A DNA stretch of 64,000 nt from Anaerolineales bacterium (GTDB lineage Bacteria > Chloroflexota > Anaerolineae > Anaerolineales > UBA11579), in NCBI GenBank assembly GCA_026129305.1, contig JAHCII010000003.1, forward strand, positions 87,252-151,251, given 5' to 3'. The notes under the pieces were generated by a model. That model ran no database searches and was not told where the DNA came from. It saw nothing but the letters and a program-made list of their open reading frames with translations. Shown one piece after another: positions 27,378 to 34,897 of the stretch. Position 1 is the first letter of the stretch. Each line of letters opens with the position of its first letter. The position numbers and the translations under genes are program-made.

Positions 27378-27572
27378 ATGAAGACAAACCGCAATATTGT
27401 TCTGGTCTTGGGGGCACTGCTGGGCGCCCTGGTGGGCGTGGCCGCCGGCCACAGCTTGCTCAAACGCGCCGAGCAGGGTGACCGGCCCATGCTGACTGCC
27501 GCCGAAGGCATCAGCCTGGGGACGCTTGTGGTTGGCTTGTTGCGTCAAATCTCGACCCTCGGCGACGAATAA
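27378..27572 (+). CDS. hypothetical small membrane protein
   Basis: The 64-aa product has an N-terminal transmembrane segment (IVLVLGALLGALVGVAAGHSL), a short polar loop with basic residues (KRAEQGDRP) and a second weakly hydrophobic segment (GISLGTLVVGLLRQI). It starts 3 bp after the preceding stop and ends 9 bp before the PfkB-like gene, so the three are co-transcribed. Function unknown; the pattern resembles glycine-zipper membrane proteins. Confidence 0.65.
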   Translation: MKTNRNIVLVLGALLGALVGVAAGHSLLKRAEQGDRPMLTAAEGISLGTLVVGLLRQISTLGDE

Positions 27573-27581
27573 CCTTCCCAC

Positions 27582-28589
27582 GTGGCTTCGCCCGACTGTG
27601 TGCTGCTGGGGCGTCTGCAGCGCGATATCATCCTGACGGCTGACGGCCAGGCCAGGCTGGACCAACTGGGCGGCAACCTGCCCTACGCGGCGGCGGCCTG
27701 CCAGTTGGCAGGCGGCAGGCCGGGGCTGGTGGCCCGCGTAGGCCGGGATTACCCCGGGGAGTGGTTGGATGCATTGGCCAACCGTGAGCTGGACACCCAG
27801 GGCATCCACCGGCTGGCCGACCCGGCCGATCAGCTGCGCTTCATCGCTTATCCCGAACTGTACCGCGCCAATAGCGACCACCCCGTCAGGCATTTCGCCC
27901 GTTGGGGGCTGCCGCTGCCCAAGCCGCTGCTGCACTACCAGAACCCGGACGGAGCGTTGGACTCAAAGCAGCAGCGTACACCGCTCACCTTGCGTCCTGA
28001 AGACCTGCCTGAGGCTTATTGGGAAGCCAAGGGCGCCCATTTGTGCCCATTGGACTACTTCAGCCATGCCATCATGCCGGTAGCCTTGCGAGAAGCGGGC
28101 ATTCGGCTGATCACCCTGGAAGCCGGCCCGGGGTACATGCACCCTGATTTTTGGAAGGAATTTCCGGACCTGGTGAACGGCATCAGTGTGTTTGTCACCA
28201 GTGCCGATGACCTGGGCAACCTCTTCCGCCGGCAAAGCGCCGAAATATGGGAAATGGCGGAAGCGGTGTGTTCGTTCAACTGCGATGCGGTCATCGTGCG
28301 CAACCCGGCGCGCGGCGACCAATTGTATGACGCCAGCAGCCAAAAGCGCTTTCACCTGCCGCCCTTCCCGGCCCGCGTCTACGACATCACCGACAACGCC
28401 AGCAGCTTCTGCGGAGCGCTGCTGGCGCAGCTGGCCCAGGGCGTTGGCCTGCCTGAGGCGATGGTCACCGCCAGCGCCGCCGCCTCGCTGGCCACAGAAG
28501 GCAACAGCGCTTTTCACGTTACAGAAACCTTCCCTGGCCTGCTGGAAGCCCGCCGCGAAGCGCTGCAGCAAGCCCTAAAACCTGTATAA
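27582..28589 (+). CDS. PfkB-fold carbohydrate-kinase-like protein with altered active site
   Basis: The 335-aa product has the ribokinase/PfkB layout: N-terminal GRLQRDIILTADG and the substrate-side LGGNLPYAAAACQLAGG, a central Rossmann-like part, and a C-terminal DITDNASSFCGALLAQ (residues 268-283). In active PfkB kinases this last motif reads DTxGAGDxFxG, with the Asp of GAGD as catalytic base; here the GAGD block is DNAS, so the base is missing. It is therefore likely a non-catalytic or re-purposed homologue. GTG start 9 bp after the preceding gene. Followed by a strong terminator. Confidence 0.8.
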   Translation: MASPDCVLLGRLQRDIILTADGQARLDQLGGNLPYAAAACQLAGGRPGLVARVGRDYPGEWLDALANRELDTQGIHRLADPADQLRFIAYPELYRANSDHPVRHFARWGLPLPKPLLHYQNPDGALDSKQQRTPLTLRPEDLPEAYWEAKGAHLCPLDYFSHAIMPVALREAGIRLITLEAGPGYMHPDFWKEFPDLVNGISVFVTSADDLGNLFRRQSAEIWEMAEAVCSFNCDAVIVRNPARGDQLYDASSQKRFHLPPFPARVYDITDNASSFCGALLAQLAQGVGLPEAMVTASAAASLATEGNSAFHVTETFPGLLEARREALQQALKPV

Positions 28590-28616
28590 CGCCCGTACAG
28601 AACCGCAAAACACCGA

Positions 28617-28642
28617 GAGCGCCTACTTAGGCGCTCTTTTTT
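28617..28642 (+). terminator. intrinsic terminator after the PfkB-like gene
   Basis: GAGCGCC and GGCGCTC form a stem closed by a short loop and followed by six T residues. Confidence 0.9.
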
Positions 28643-28668
28643 GTTCTTCCTTACAGCCTTGTTAGCAG

Positions 28669-28722
28669 TACCACAATACTATATGTTTATTACCAAATAC
28701 TAACTAGAATCTTACCAAATAC
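28669..28722 (+). repeat. three TACCA(C)AATAC repeats at 22-bp intervals
   Basis: TACCACAATAC (28669), TACCAAATAC (28691) and TACCAAATAC (28713) start exactly 22 bp apart, about two helical turns, so they lie on one face of the DNA upstream of the gene at 28753. A TAGAAT hexamer (28705-28710) sits between the second and third. Confidence 0.75.
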
Positions 28723-28752
28723 GGGCTCCTCACTCGTAGAAAGGTAAGACAC

Positions 28753-29586
28753 ATGAAATCGCTCAGCTTGACCATTTTCCTCGGAACCCTGTTAGCCCTC
28801 ACCATCGGCGGCGTGTTTTTTGTTTCCCCGGCAGCTGCCGAAACCACCGAGATACCCTTCATCTCGGCCGACCCCCAAGCCATTCTACGTGACCCGGTAA
28901 CCCCGCTGACGGGCGATGCCCCGGTCTCTGCCGCGGCGCCTGCCGACCTGAATGCCGACCTGGCTGGGGCGGCCCTAGCCGGCAGCTTCACCATGGACCT
29001 AAGCAAGGCCGCTCCGGCCGCACCCAGCCAGGAACTGGCGGCCAGCCGCCCGAACAGCGACGTACAGGCCCCCGCTGCCCCGGCCCTGAGCCTGGATCAG
29101 TTTGCGGCCAGCCTGGCGGTCGGCAACGCCAACCAGGTCACCGGGCTGTTTGTGAAAGATGTACTGGCCTTCCCTGTGGGCAGCCAGCCCGCCGGCAACG
29201 CGGCCTATGTCACCAGCAAGCCCAACGAAGTCACCAAGTTCGGCATGGCCGCCAGCTACGGCAGCCAAGCCTTCCTGGCCCACAATTATTTGGCCGGCGC
29301 CGCTTTCTTCGAGCTGAGCGTGGGGCAGACGATCACCCTGGTGCAGGGTGACGGCAGCACCCGCGAGTATCGCGTTGAGAGCATCCGCCGCTTCCAGGCG
29401 CTCTCCCCAGACTCGACCCAATCCCGCTTTGTGGACCTGGACAACGGCAAAGAACTCTCGGCGGCCAGCCTGTTCGCCCAGATCTACAACAGCAACAATC
29501 CGGTGGTGCTCCAAACCTGCATTGAGAACAATGGCATCAGCACTTGGGGGCGCATGTTCATCATCGCCGTGCCGGTGAACGGCTAA
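28753..29586 (+). CDS. secreted sortase-like protein
   Basis: The 277-aa product has a signal peptide (residues 1-29, ending SPAAAE), a Pro/Ala-rich linker to about residue 110 and a C-terminal domain with the sortase order of catalytic residues: His177 in FLAHNYLAGAAFF, Cys256 in VVLQTCIENN and Arg267 in TWGRMFIIAVP. The strand pattern GQTITLVQGDGSTREYRVES between them also matches sortases. The TLxTC consensus is relaxed to LQTC and there is no membrane anchor after cleavage, so it may be a released or divergent transpeptidase. AGAAAGG precedes the ATG; three 22-bp-spaced repeats lie upstream. Confidence 0.7.
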   Translation: MKSLSLTIFLGTLLALTIGGVFFVSPAAAETTEIPFISADPQAILRDPVTPLTGDAPVSAAAPADLNADLAGAALAGSFTMDLSKAAPAAPSQELAASRPNSDVQAPAAPALSLDQFAASLAVGNANQVTGLFVKDVLAFPVGSQPAGNAAYVTSKPNEVTKFGMAASYGSQAFLAHNYLAGAAFFELSVGQTITLVQGDGSTREYRVESIRRFQALSPDSTQSRFVDLDNGKELSAASLFAQIYNSNNPVVLQTCIENNGISTWGRMFIIAVPVNG

Positions 29587-29607
29587 AAACTTCAATGACA
29601 TTTTTCC

Positions 29608-29657
29608 GCAGTCCCTTGGCGCTGAGCTGAGCGAGCCGAGGAAAGCCAAAGGACTGC
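29608..29657. repeat. imperfect 50-bp inverted repeat
   Basis: GCAGTCCCTTGGC (29608-29620) pairs with GCCAAAGGACTGC (29645-29657) with one mismatch; a CTGAGC/GAGC-rich segment lies inside. It sits between convergent genes, just before a terminator, and resembles small dispersed palindromic elements. Confidence 0.5.
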
Positions 29658-29659
29658 AT

Positions 29660-29692
29660 AAAAAATCCCCGTTTGAGGAAGCGGGGATTTTT
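29660..29692. terminator. bidirectional terminator between sortase-like and sortase genes
   Basis: AATCCCCG (29664-29671) and CGGGGATT (29682-29689) form an 8-bp stem with A-runs on the left and T-runs on the right, serving both convergent genes. Confidence 0.88.
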
Positions 29693-29716
29693 CTTTAACC
29701 CAATGCCGCTCTTTGG

Positions 29717-30478
29717 CTAACCGGAACTTCCGCGGATGGGCACCGCCACTACAACCACCCGGTGCGTGTTGCTTTCGTACGGCCAGCAAGTGATGATGGT
29801 GACGCGCTCATCTTCGGTGCTCTGAATCCACTCGGAATTGGCCAGGCGCACGTCCAGCGGCTGGTTGCGCTCGGGCAGCACCCCAGTGTAGACAACTACA
29901 TATCGAAACTCCTGCCCTTCCGCCATGATACGGATCTCTTCACCCACTTGCACTCGATACAGGTCGCGGAAGACCTCTCCATAGATGTTGTGGTGCCCAT
30001 TCAGCACGGTATTGCCTGGCACGGTCAAGCCGGCCGAGGTTTCGTGCCAGCCCACCGCCCGGTAATCAGGCGCCAACCACTGATCGTAGACCACTCCTTC
30101 AAACTGAAGCTTTTCATAGCTGATGGGGGTGATGGTGGCATCCAGCTCGATCACGGGGATCAGGATTCGCTCAGGAATTAAGCCAGGGTCGCGCAGCACA
30201 TCGCCGGCCTCAGCCAGCGGCGTAGGGAACGCCTGCTGTTCGCCAGCCTGCACCGCTACCAGCCCCGGGTCCGCATTGGCGCCCTCCAGGGAATAGACCG
30301 GCAGAAAGCCGGCTTCTATTTGGTCATCCACCGCCAAGTCAATCGTGCGCGGCGGTAGGACAAACAGGTCCACCAGACTTTTGCCGAAGGCAAAAAAGAT
30401 AACCAGGAAGCCCAGAAAAATTAGGGTGATCACGGGCAAATTGGAATCTCGTTTGGGCTGCTGTGAGCTGGTTTGCAT
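29717..30478 (-). CDS. membrane-anchored sortase (class E/D-like)
   Basis: The 253-aa product has a cytoplasmic basic N-terminus, one transmembrane segment (residues 15-38) and an extracytoplasmic sortase domain with catalytic His162 in VLNGHHNIYGEVF, Cys231 in VTIITCWPYE and Arg240 in NTHRVVVVAVP. Sortases join LPXTG-type proteins to surface acceptors. The likely substrate is the adjacent TPT-rich protein with an IPVTG signal. Minus-strand TAAAAT (30492-30487) ends 8 nt before the ATG, giving a leaderless message separate from the upstream genes by a terminator. Exact sortase class is uncertain. Confidence 0.92.
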   Translation of the reverse strand: MQTSSQQPKRDSNLPVITLIFLGFLVIFFAFGKSLVDLFVLPPRTIDLAVDDQIEAGFLPVYSLEGANADPGLVAVQAGEQQAFPTPLAEAGDVLRDPGLIPERILIPVIELDATITPISYEKLQFEGVVYDQWLAPDYRAVGWHETSAGLTVPGNTVLNGHHNIYGEVFRDLYRVQVGEEIRIMAEGQEFRYVVVYTGVLPERNQPLDVRLANSEWIQSTEDERVTIITCWPYESNTHRVVVVAVPIRGSSG

Positions 30479-30486
30479 ACGCTCAG

Positions 30487-30492
30487 ATTTTA
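30487..30492 (-). promoter_or_regulatory. -10 box of leaderless sortase gene
   Basis: Minus-strand TAAAAT ends 8 nt before the sortase ATG and lies just after the terminator of the upstream gene. Confidence 0.55.
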
Positions 30493-30511
30493 CCTTGCTG
30501 CCGCAGGCAAT

Positions 30512-30543
30512 AAAAAGCGGGGCATCCGCAGATGCCCCGCTTT
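30512..30543 (-). terminator. terminator of the TPT-protein operon
   Basis: On the minus strand AAAGCGGGGCATC and GATGCCCCGCTTT form a 13-bp stem with a 4-nt loop, followed by TTTTTATT. Confidence 0.93.
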
Positions 30544-30563
30544 GATGCTAGGTCTGAGACGAC

Positions 30564-32324
30564 TTACTCTTCGTCTTCATAGTAGTACTCGTACTCATCA
30601 TCCTCGTCGTCCCGAGGCTGGCTGCCATCCCGGTCCATCTTCAGGCCGATGCCCAGCAGGATCAGAGCGAAACCGAAGACGCCCAGGCCCAGGTTGAGGA
30701 ACATGCTGTCCCGGAAGATGGCCGGCAGCTCAATGCCGGTGACCGGGATGAGCACGCCGGGCGTGGCCGTGGCGGTGGGGGTGGCCGTGGGCGGTTCGCC
30801 ATCGCAGAGCGTGCCACTGTTCGAGGTGGTCAGCGTGCGGGCCGTGCCGTCATTCGGGTCCTGCCACATGATAGCGACTGTATTGGGCAGGCTGCCCTCC
30901 ACCGCCGAACCAAAGGTCATGCTGCCATTGGCGGGGATGTTCTCTGGACCGCCGGAGTTGGTGCCACCTACCACCCACCAGGTGAAGGTCAGGTTGGTGG
31001 GGTGCGAGTTGCTGACTTCCCAGCGCAGGGTGCCTTCTTGTTCCACGCACAAGCCCACTAGGGTAAGCCCGTCGCCCGTGACAGGCACGAAAGGCGTCAC
31101 AGTGAAGGTCGGCGTCAGGCTGGGGGTATCCGTCGGAGTGACCGGCGTATTGGTCGGGGTATCCGGCAGGGTACCTGTGGGCGTGTTGGTCGGCGTATCG
31201 GTGGGCGTGCTGGTCGGCGTATCCGTCGGCGTGTCAGAGGCCGTAGGAGTATCCGACGGGGTCGGAGTCAGCGTGTCCGTCGGGGTATTGCTGGGCGTGA
31301 AGGTGAGCGACGCGGTCGGTGTATTGGTCAATGTGCCGGTGGGCGTCTCGCTGGGGGTCAGCGTGATGCTGGGCGTCAGCGTCGGCGTGTCTGTGGGGGT
31401 GTTCGACGGCGTCAGGGTTGGCGTATCCGTCGGCGTGTTGCTGGGCGTGAAAGTCGCTGTTTCCGTCGGGGTATTGGACGGGGTCAGAGTCGGCGTATCG
31501 CTCGGGGTGAGCGTGGCAGTAAAGGTCGGGGTGTTGCTGGGGGTATAGGTCACCGTGAACGTCGGCGTATTGCTGGGGGTAAACGTCGGCGTAATGGTTG
31601 GGGTGTTGCTGGGGGTGAAGGTCGGCGTGATGCTGGGCGTCAGCGTAAACGTCGGTGTATTGCTCGGCGTGAAGGTCGGCGTGATGCTCGGCGTCAACGT
31701 AAAGGTCGGCGTAAATGTAGGTGTAAAGGTCGGGGTGATGCTGGGCGTCAACGTAAACGTGGACGTGAAGGTCGGCGTAAAGGTGGGCGTAATGCTGGGG
31801 GTTAACGTAAAGGTCGCCGTGGGCGTATTGCTGGGCGTGGGGGTCTTGGTCGGCGTCCTGGTCGGCGTGTTGGTGGCCGTATTGCTGGGGGTCAGGGTCT
31901 TGGTCGGCGTTTTGGTGGGTGTATTGGTTGGCGTCTTGGAAGGCGTTACAGTCGGGGTCGGAGTCTTGATCTTGTATTCGCCTTTGTCTTCACAGTCAAC
32001 CGTGCCATCCACCCACCACTCCCAACTCACAGTCGGGGGGGTGATGGTGCCGATCGTCTGCCAACCCGTGTTGCGCGGCATAAAGGGCACATTAAAGCGG
32101 GCCACCCGCGTGCCCCAACTGCCCCCAGTGCGAATATACACATCCGCTTGCTGGGCGGCTTCGTCCACTCCGGAGCGGTTTTCCACCTGCACCGTGCCGT
32201 TTTCCTGCACGCGGAAATTGTAGGCCGTGCAGTCCCAGGCCTGGGCCACCGTAATGGTGGCCGCCGCCAGAACGGCCATGATCAGACCTGCAAAAACGAA
32301 GCGTCTCAATATATTCGCCAGCAT
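30564..32324 (-). CDS. Thr/Pro-repeat surface protein with IPVTG sorting signal
   Basis: The 586-aa protein has a signal peptide (about residues 1-29), a small N-terminal domain rich in Trp, a stalk of about 270 residues made of TPT, TPS and TFTP-type repeats, a beta domain (VGLCVEQEGTLRWEVSNSHP onward) and a C-terminal sorting signal: IPVTG at residues 526-530, a hydrophobic segment (about 541-562) and a charged tail. The tail is strongly acidic (DDEDDEYEYYYEDEE) rather than basic. Its ATG overlaps the stop of the response-regulator gene by one base. It is a candidate substrate of the sortase encoded downstream. The extended stalk suits cell-surface display. Confidence 0.88.
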   Translation of the reverse strand: MLANILRRFVFAGLIMAVLAAATITVAQAWDCTAYNFRVQENGTVQVENRSGVDEAAQQADVYIRTGGSWGTRVARFNVPFMPRNTGWQTIGTITPPTVSWEWWVDGTVDCEDKGEYKIKTPTPTVTPSKTPTNTPTKTPTKTLTPSNTATNTPTRTPTKTPTPSNTPTATFTLTPSITPTFTPTFTSTFTLTPSITPTFTPTFTPTFTLTPSITPTFTPSNTPTFTLTPSITPTFTPSNTPTITPTFTPSNTPTFTVTYTPSNTPTFTATLTPSDTPTLTPSNTPTETATFTPSNTPTDTPTLTPSNTPTDTPTLTPSITLTPSETPTGTLTNTPTASLTFTPSNTPTDTLTPTPSDTPTASDTPTDTPTSTPTDTPTNTPTGTLPDTPTNTPVTPTDTPSLTPTFTVTPFVPVTGDGLTLVGLCVEQEGTLRWEVSNSHPTNLTFTWWVVGGTNSGGPENIPANGSMTFGSAVEGSLPNTVAIMWQDPNDGTARTLTTSNSGTLCDGEPPTATPTATATPGVLIPVTGIELPAIFRDSMFLNLGLGVFGFALILLGIGLKMDRDGSQPRDDEDDEYEYYYEDEE

Positions 32325-33109
32325 TAGTCGACCGCCAATTGGTACCCCAAACGGGTCTTGTTCAAGATCAGCTCCGGCTGGCTCGGGTCGCTTTCAAGCT
32401 TCTGGCGCAGCAGGTATACGATCCATTTGATTCTTTCACGGATCTTTTCGCTGTCCTCGCCCCAGACACCCTCAGCGATCATTTCATAGGAAACCGGCTT
32501 GGGGTGCTGCTTGGCCAGCAGGGCCAGCACCGCAAATTCACGCGGGGTGAGGTCGATCATTTGGTCGCGCAAACTCACCTGGCGAGTTTGCAGATCCAGC
32601 GAAAGTTGGTGCGAAGGGAAGGCCAGCTTCGAGACGGGCTCTTTCGGCCCGGCGCGGCGCAGGGCCGCTTCCACCCGGGCCACCACCTCATCCCCCAAGA
32701 AGGGCTTGGGCACATAGTCATCCGCGCCTTCACGCAGGCCGCGCACGACGTTCTCTTTCTGGCTCATGGCGGAGAGGATGATGATGGGCACATCGCTGAT
32801 ACCGCGCAAGTGACTGAGAGTTTCCCAGCCGTCCATTTCCGGCATCATCAGATCCAGCAGCACAATGTTTGGGTTGGTCTCCATCCACTTGCGAATGGCC
32901 TGCTTGCCATCCACCGCACCCACCACATTCATGCCGGCCCGGCGCAGGGTGAGCTTAAGCAGATCCAAGGTATCCGGATCATCCTCCACCACCAACACCA
33001 CGCGCTGGTCACCGAGCTGTTGGACCGCGTCCAAATCCAACCCAGGGGCCTGCAAGGCGTTATTGGCCTGCTCTTTTTGCACCAAGTCTTCCGTCACAAC
33101 AATATCCAA
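32324..33109 (-). CDS. OmpR-family response regulator
   Basis: The 261-aa product has a 36-residue N-terminal extension, a receiver domain with VVEDDPD, phosphoacceptor Asp86 in NIVLLDLMMPEMDG, the SAMSQKENV switch and Lys in YVPKPF, then a winged-helix DNA-binding domain (LTPREFAVLALLAKQHPKPV, WIVYLLRQKLE). No histidine kinase is adjacent. TTG 33109 follows AGGGAA; a 16-bp palindrome lies further upstream (33131-33146). The stop overlaps the start of the TPT surface-protein gene (TAATG), so the regulator and the surface protein are translationally coupled. Confidence 0.93.
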   Translation of the reverse strand: MDIVVTEDLVQKEQANNALQAPGLDLDAVQQLGDQRVVLVVEDDPDTLDLLKLTLRRAGMNVVGAVDGKQAIRKWMETNPNIVLLDLMMPEMDGWETLSHLRGISDVPIIILSAMSQKENVVRGLREGADDYVPKPFLGDEVVARVEAALRRAGPKEPVSKLAFPSHQLSLDLQTRQVSLRDQMIDLTPREFAVLALLAKQHPKPVSYEMIAEGVWGEDSEKIRERIKWIVYLLRQKLESDPSQPELILNKTRLGYQLAVD

Positions 33110-33130
33110 AATATTCCCTTATAGACCAAC

Positions 33131-33146
33131 ACCCCATATATGGGGT
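33131..33146. repeat. 16-bp perfect palindrome upstream of the response regulator
   Basis: ACCCCATATATGGGGT begins 22 bp before the TTG start at 33109, within the region expected to hold the promoter. It could be an operator for the response regulator. The remaining region to 33295 is AT-rich and shows no gene. Confidence 0.6.
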
Positions 33147-33295
33147 ATCGGCATCATATTCCACCTTATAAGTGGGTGGTTTTCTATGATTTACAAACCG
33201 TTTTTCAACTAGTTACAACCAACAGCATACCACAAGCTTGCAAATCTGCAAGGGGCAGCTTGGGACTGCACCCATTTAGCAATGAATTCAGCGCC

Positions 33296-34828
33296 TTATT
33301 CAGAAAATTCGATCATGGAACTGCCCCCTGATCCGCCACTAAAGACTACATCATCATCGTAATTGACGATCAAGCGCCCGCCGCCGGTCACATAGAAGCG
33401 ATTGGCGATCATTTGCCCGTTGACGGTTTTGTTGCTGCCAGAGCCGGTTGAGGCAATGCGGCCGTTCGGCGCATAAATGGTGCCGGTCATGGAAAGCACA
33501 CCCGCGCCAGTCACCGTCAGGTCATTGGCGTTGCCACGCCCCATAAAGAAACCCAACCCAGCATAGGGCCCGGAGGTGGGCGCCGTGGTGGTCAGGGAGG
33601 AACTGCCATCAATCGTAATCGGGCCGCTCTTCACATAAATCAGCCCGGCAAGGGTTCTTGTAGAGCCACTGCCACCTACAATGAAATTGCCACTCTCTAC
33701 ATGGAACAAAACCCCGGAGCTGCCGGAAGACAAATTGACCTGTGAGCTGCTGGCAATGCTGACATTGCCTGCGGCCACATAAATTGACACGCCACTGCCA
33801 GAGGGCCGGTTGGTGGAAGGGCCGGCCAGGGTGAAGTCACCATGGGAGACATAATACAAACCGGGCTGGAAAGTTACCGGTACATCGCTGGAAATGTTCA
33901 TACTCCGGTAGGTTCCGGGGTAAATGGTGACCCCCGAGGAGCACCAGGACATGCCTGTAGGGATGCTCAAGTTGCCGCCGCTATATAAGGTAGTTGTACA
34001 ACTGCCAGTGATGGTGGGGGCCAGCGCCGCGGCGGGTTGCGCAGGGATCGCAGGGGTCGCCAAAGTAGCCATTGGGTCGCCACGCGGGGCTTGACCCGTC
34101 TGGGGAGGCCAGGGCTTGATCCACTGCGAGGGATTGCCGTACGGGATGACCCAGGAAGGCAGGTTTACACCGCCGACAAGCTGAACCCAATCTGCCACGA
34201 TGCGGGCGCCGCCCGGACAGCCGCTTCCGTCGCCGCCATCCAAGTACATGGCACTGGCATTTGTAGAGTCGACGAATACCCCGCCGCCAATCACTTGCAG
34301 ACAACCACTGCTGGGGCCATAGACCACATTGTCATTGCTGGGATTAAGGGCGATGACCCCATTGCCCCAACCCACAGGGCCGCCGGCACTGGGGATGCAG
34401 CGCGCCACGGCGCGGGCAGCCGAAGTGATCGGCCCGGAATCACCGGAGAGCACCTGCAGGAACCCAGGCTGCCATTGCCCACTGATCACCACTTCCACAT
34501 ATTCAGTATCGCCGGAGTTGGGGCCGCTGAGCGGCGGCTGGTTGACGACCACCGTGACGCCGCTGGCTGAATTATCAAAACCGTTCTGGGCCGCCGAGGC
34601 CCGGCCGGCGGCGGTCACATCGCTGCTCTGGCAAAGCGCCAAGGCGCCCGCCAGAGCGGCGTTATCCGCGGCGTTCTGCACGGAGCGGCGTTCGCTGTAA
34701 GCGCGGCCACCATCCACCACAAGGGCGGCGGCGCCAATCAGGCCGACCAACAACAAGGCCATCAAGACGATGACCTGGCCGCTTTCGCTGGTCCGAGACC
34801 CCTGCATAAACCCCAAGCGCTTTTTCAT
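33296..34828 (-). CDS. Tad/TadG-like exported protein
   Basis: The 510-aa product begins with a type IV-pilin-like or Tad N-terminus (ESGQVIVLMALLLVGLIGAAALVVDGGR), followed by ERRSVQNAADNAALAGALALC, the signature of the TadE/TadG-like putative Flp-pilus assembly family. The rest is Ser/Gly-rich and beta-rich with repeated SGSSG and polar strands, typical of surface proteins of this type. ATG 34828 is chosen because minus-strand TACACT ends 7 nt before it; the longer frame from 34864 would start within the promoter. No other tad genes are adjacent. Confidence 0.82.
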   Translation of the reverse strand: MKKRLGFMQGSRTSESGQVIVLMALLLVGLIGAAALVVDGGRAYSERRSVQNAADNAALAGALALCQSSDVTAAGRASAAQNGFDNSASGVTVVVNQPPLSGPNSGDTEYVEVVISGQWQPGFLQVLSGDSGPITSAARAVARCIPSAGGPVGWGNGVIALNPSNDNVVYGPSSGCLQVIGGGVFVDSTNASAMYLDGGDGSGCPGGARIVADWVQLVGGVNLPSWVIPYGNPSQWIKPWPPQTGQAPRGDPMATLATPAIPAQPAAALAPTITGSCTTTLYSGGNLSIPTGMSWCSSGVTIYPGTYRSMNISSDVPVTFQPGLYYVSHGDFTLAGPSTNRPSGSGVSIYVAAGNVSIASSSQVNLSSGSSGVLFHVESGNFIVGGSGSTRTLAGLIYVKSGPITIDGSSSLTTTAPTSGPYAGLGFFMGRGNANDLTVTGAGVLSMTGTIYAPNGRIASTGSGSNKTVNGQMIANRFYVTGGGRLIVNYDDDVVFSGGSGGSSMIEFSE

Positions 34829-34835
34829 CGCTATC

Positions 34836-34864
34836 AGTGTATCCCAGGCCCAAAGACGGGACAA
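34836..34864 (-). promoter_or_regulatory. promoter of the Tad-like gene
   Basis: Minus-strand TTGTCC (34864-34859) and TACACT (34841-34836) are 17 bp apart; the -10 box ends 7 nt before ATG 34828. Confidence 0.65.
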
Positions 34865-34897
34865 CGGGACTTTATTCCTATCAGAATAGTTAGCCGG

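Noticed and set aside
31090..31980. Regularly repeated DNA resembling a CRISPR array
   Set aside because: Units are short, of varying length and all multiples of three, and encode Thr/Pro repeats; there are no unique spacers and no cas genes.
30649..32223. Valine/glycine-rich plus-strand frames opposite the TPT protein
   Set aside because: These are complementary translations of the TPT-coding repeats; the minus strand has the signal peptide, sorting signal and coupled start.
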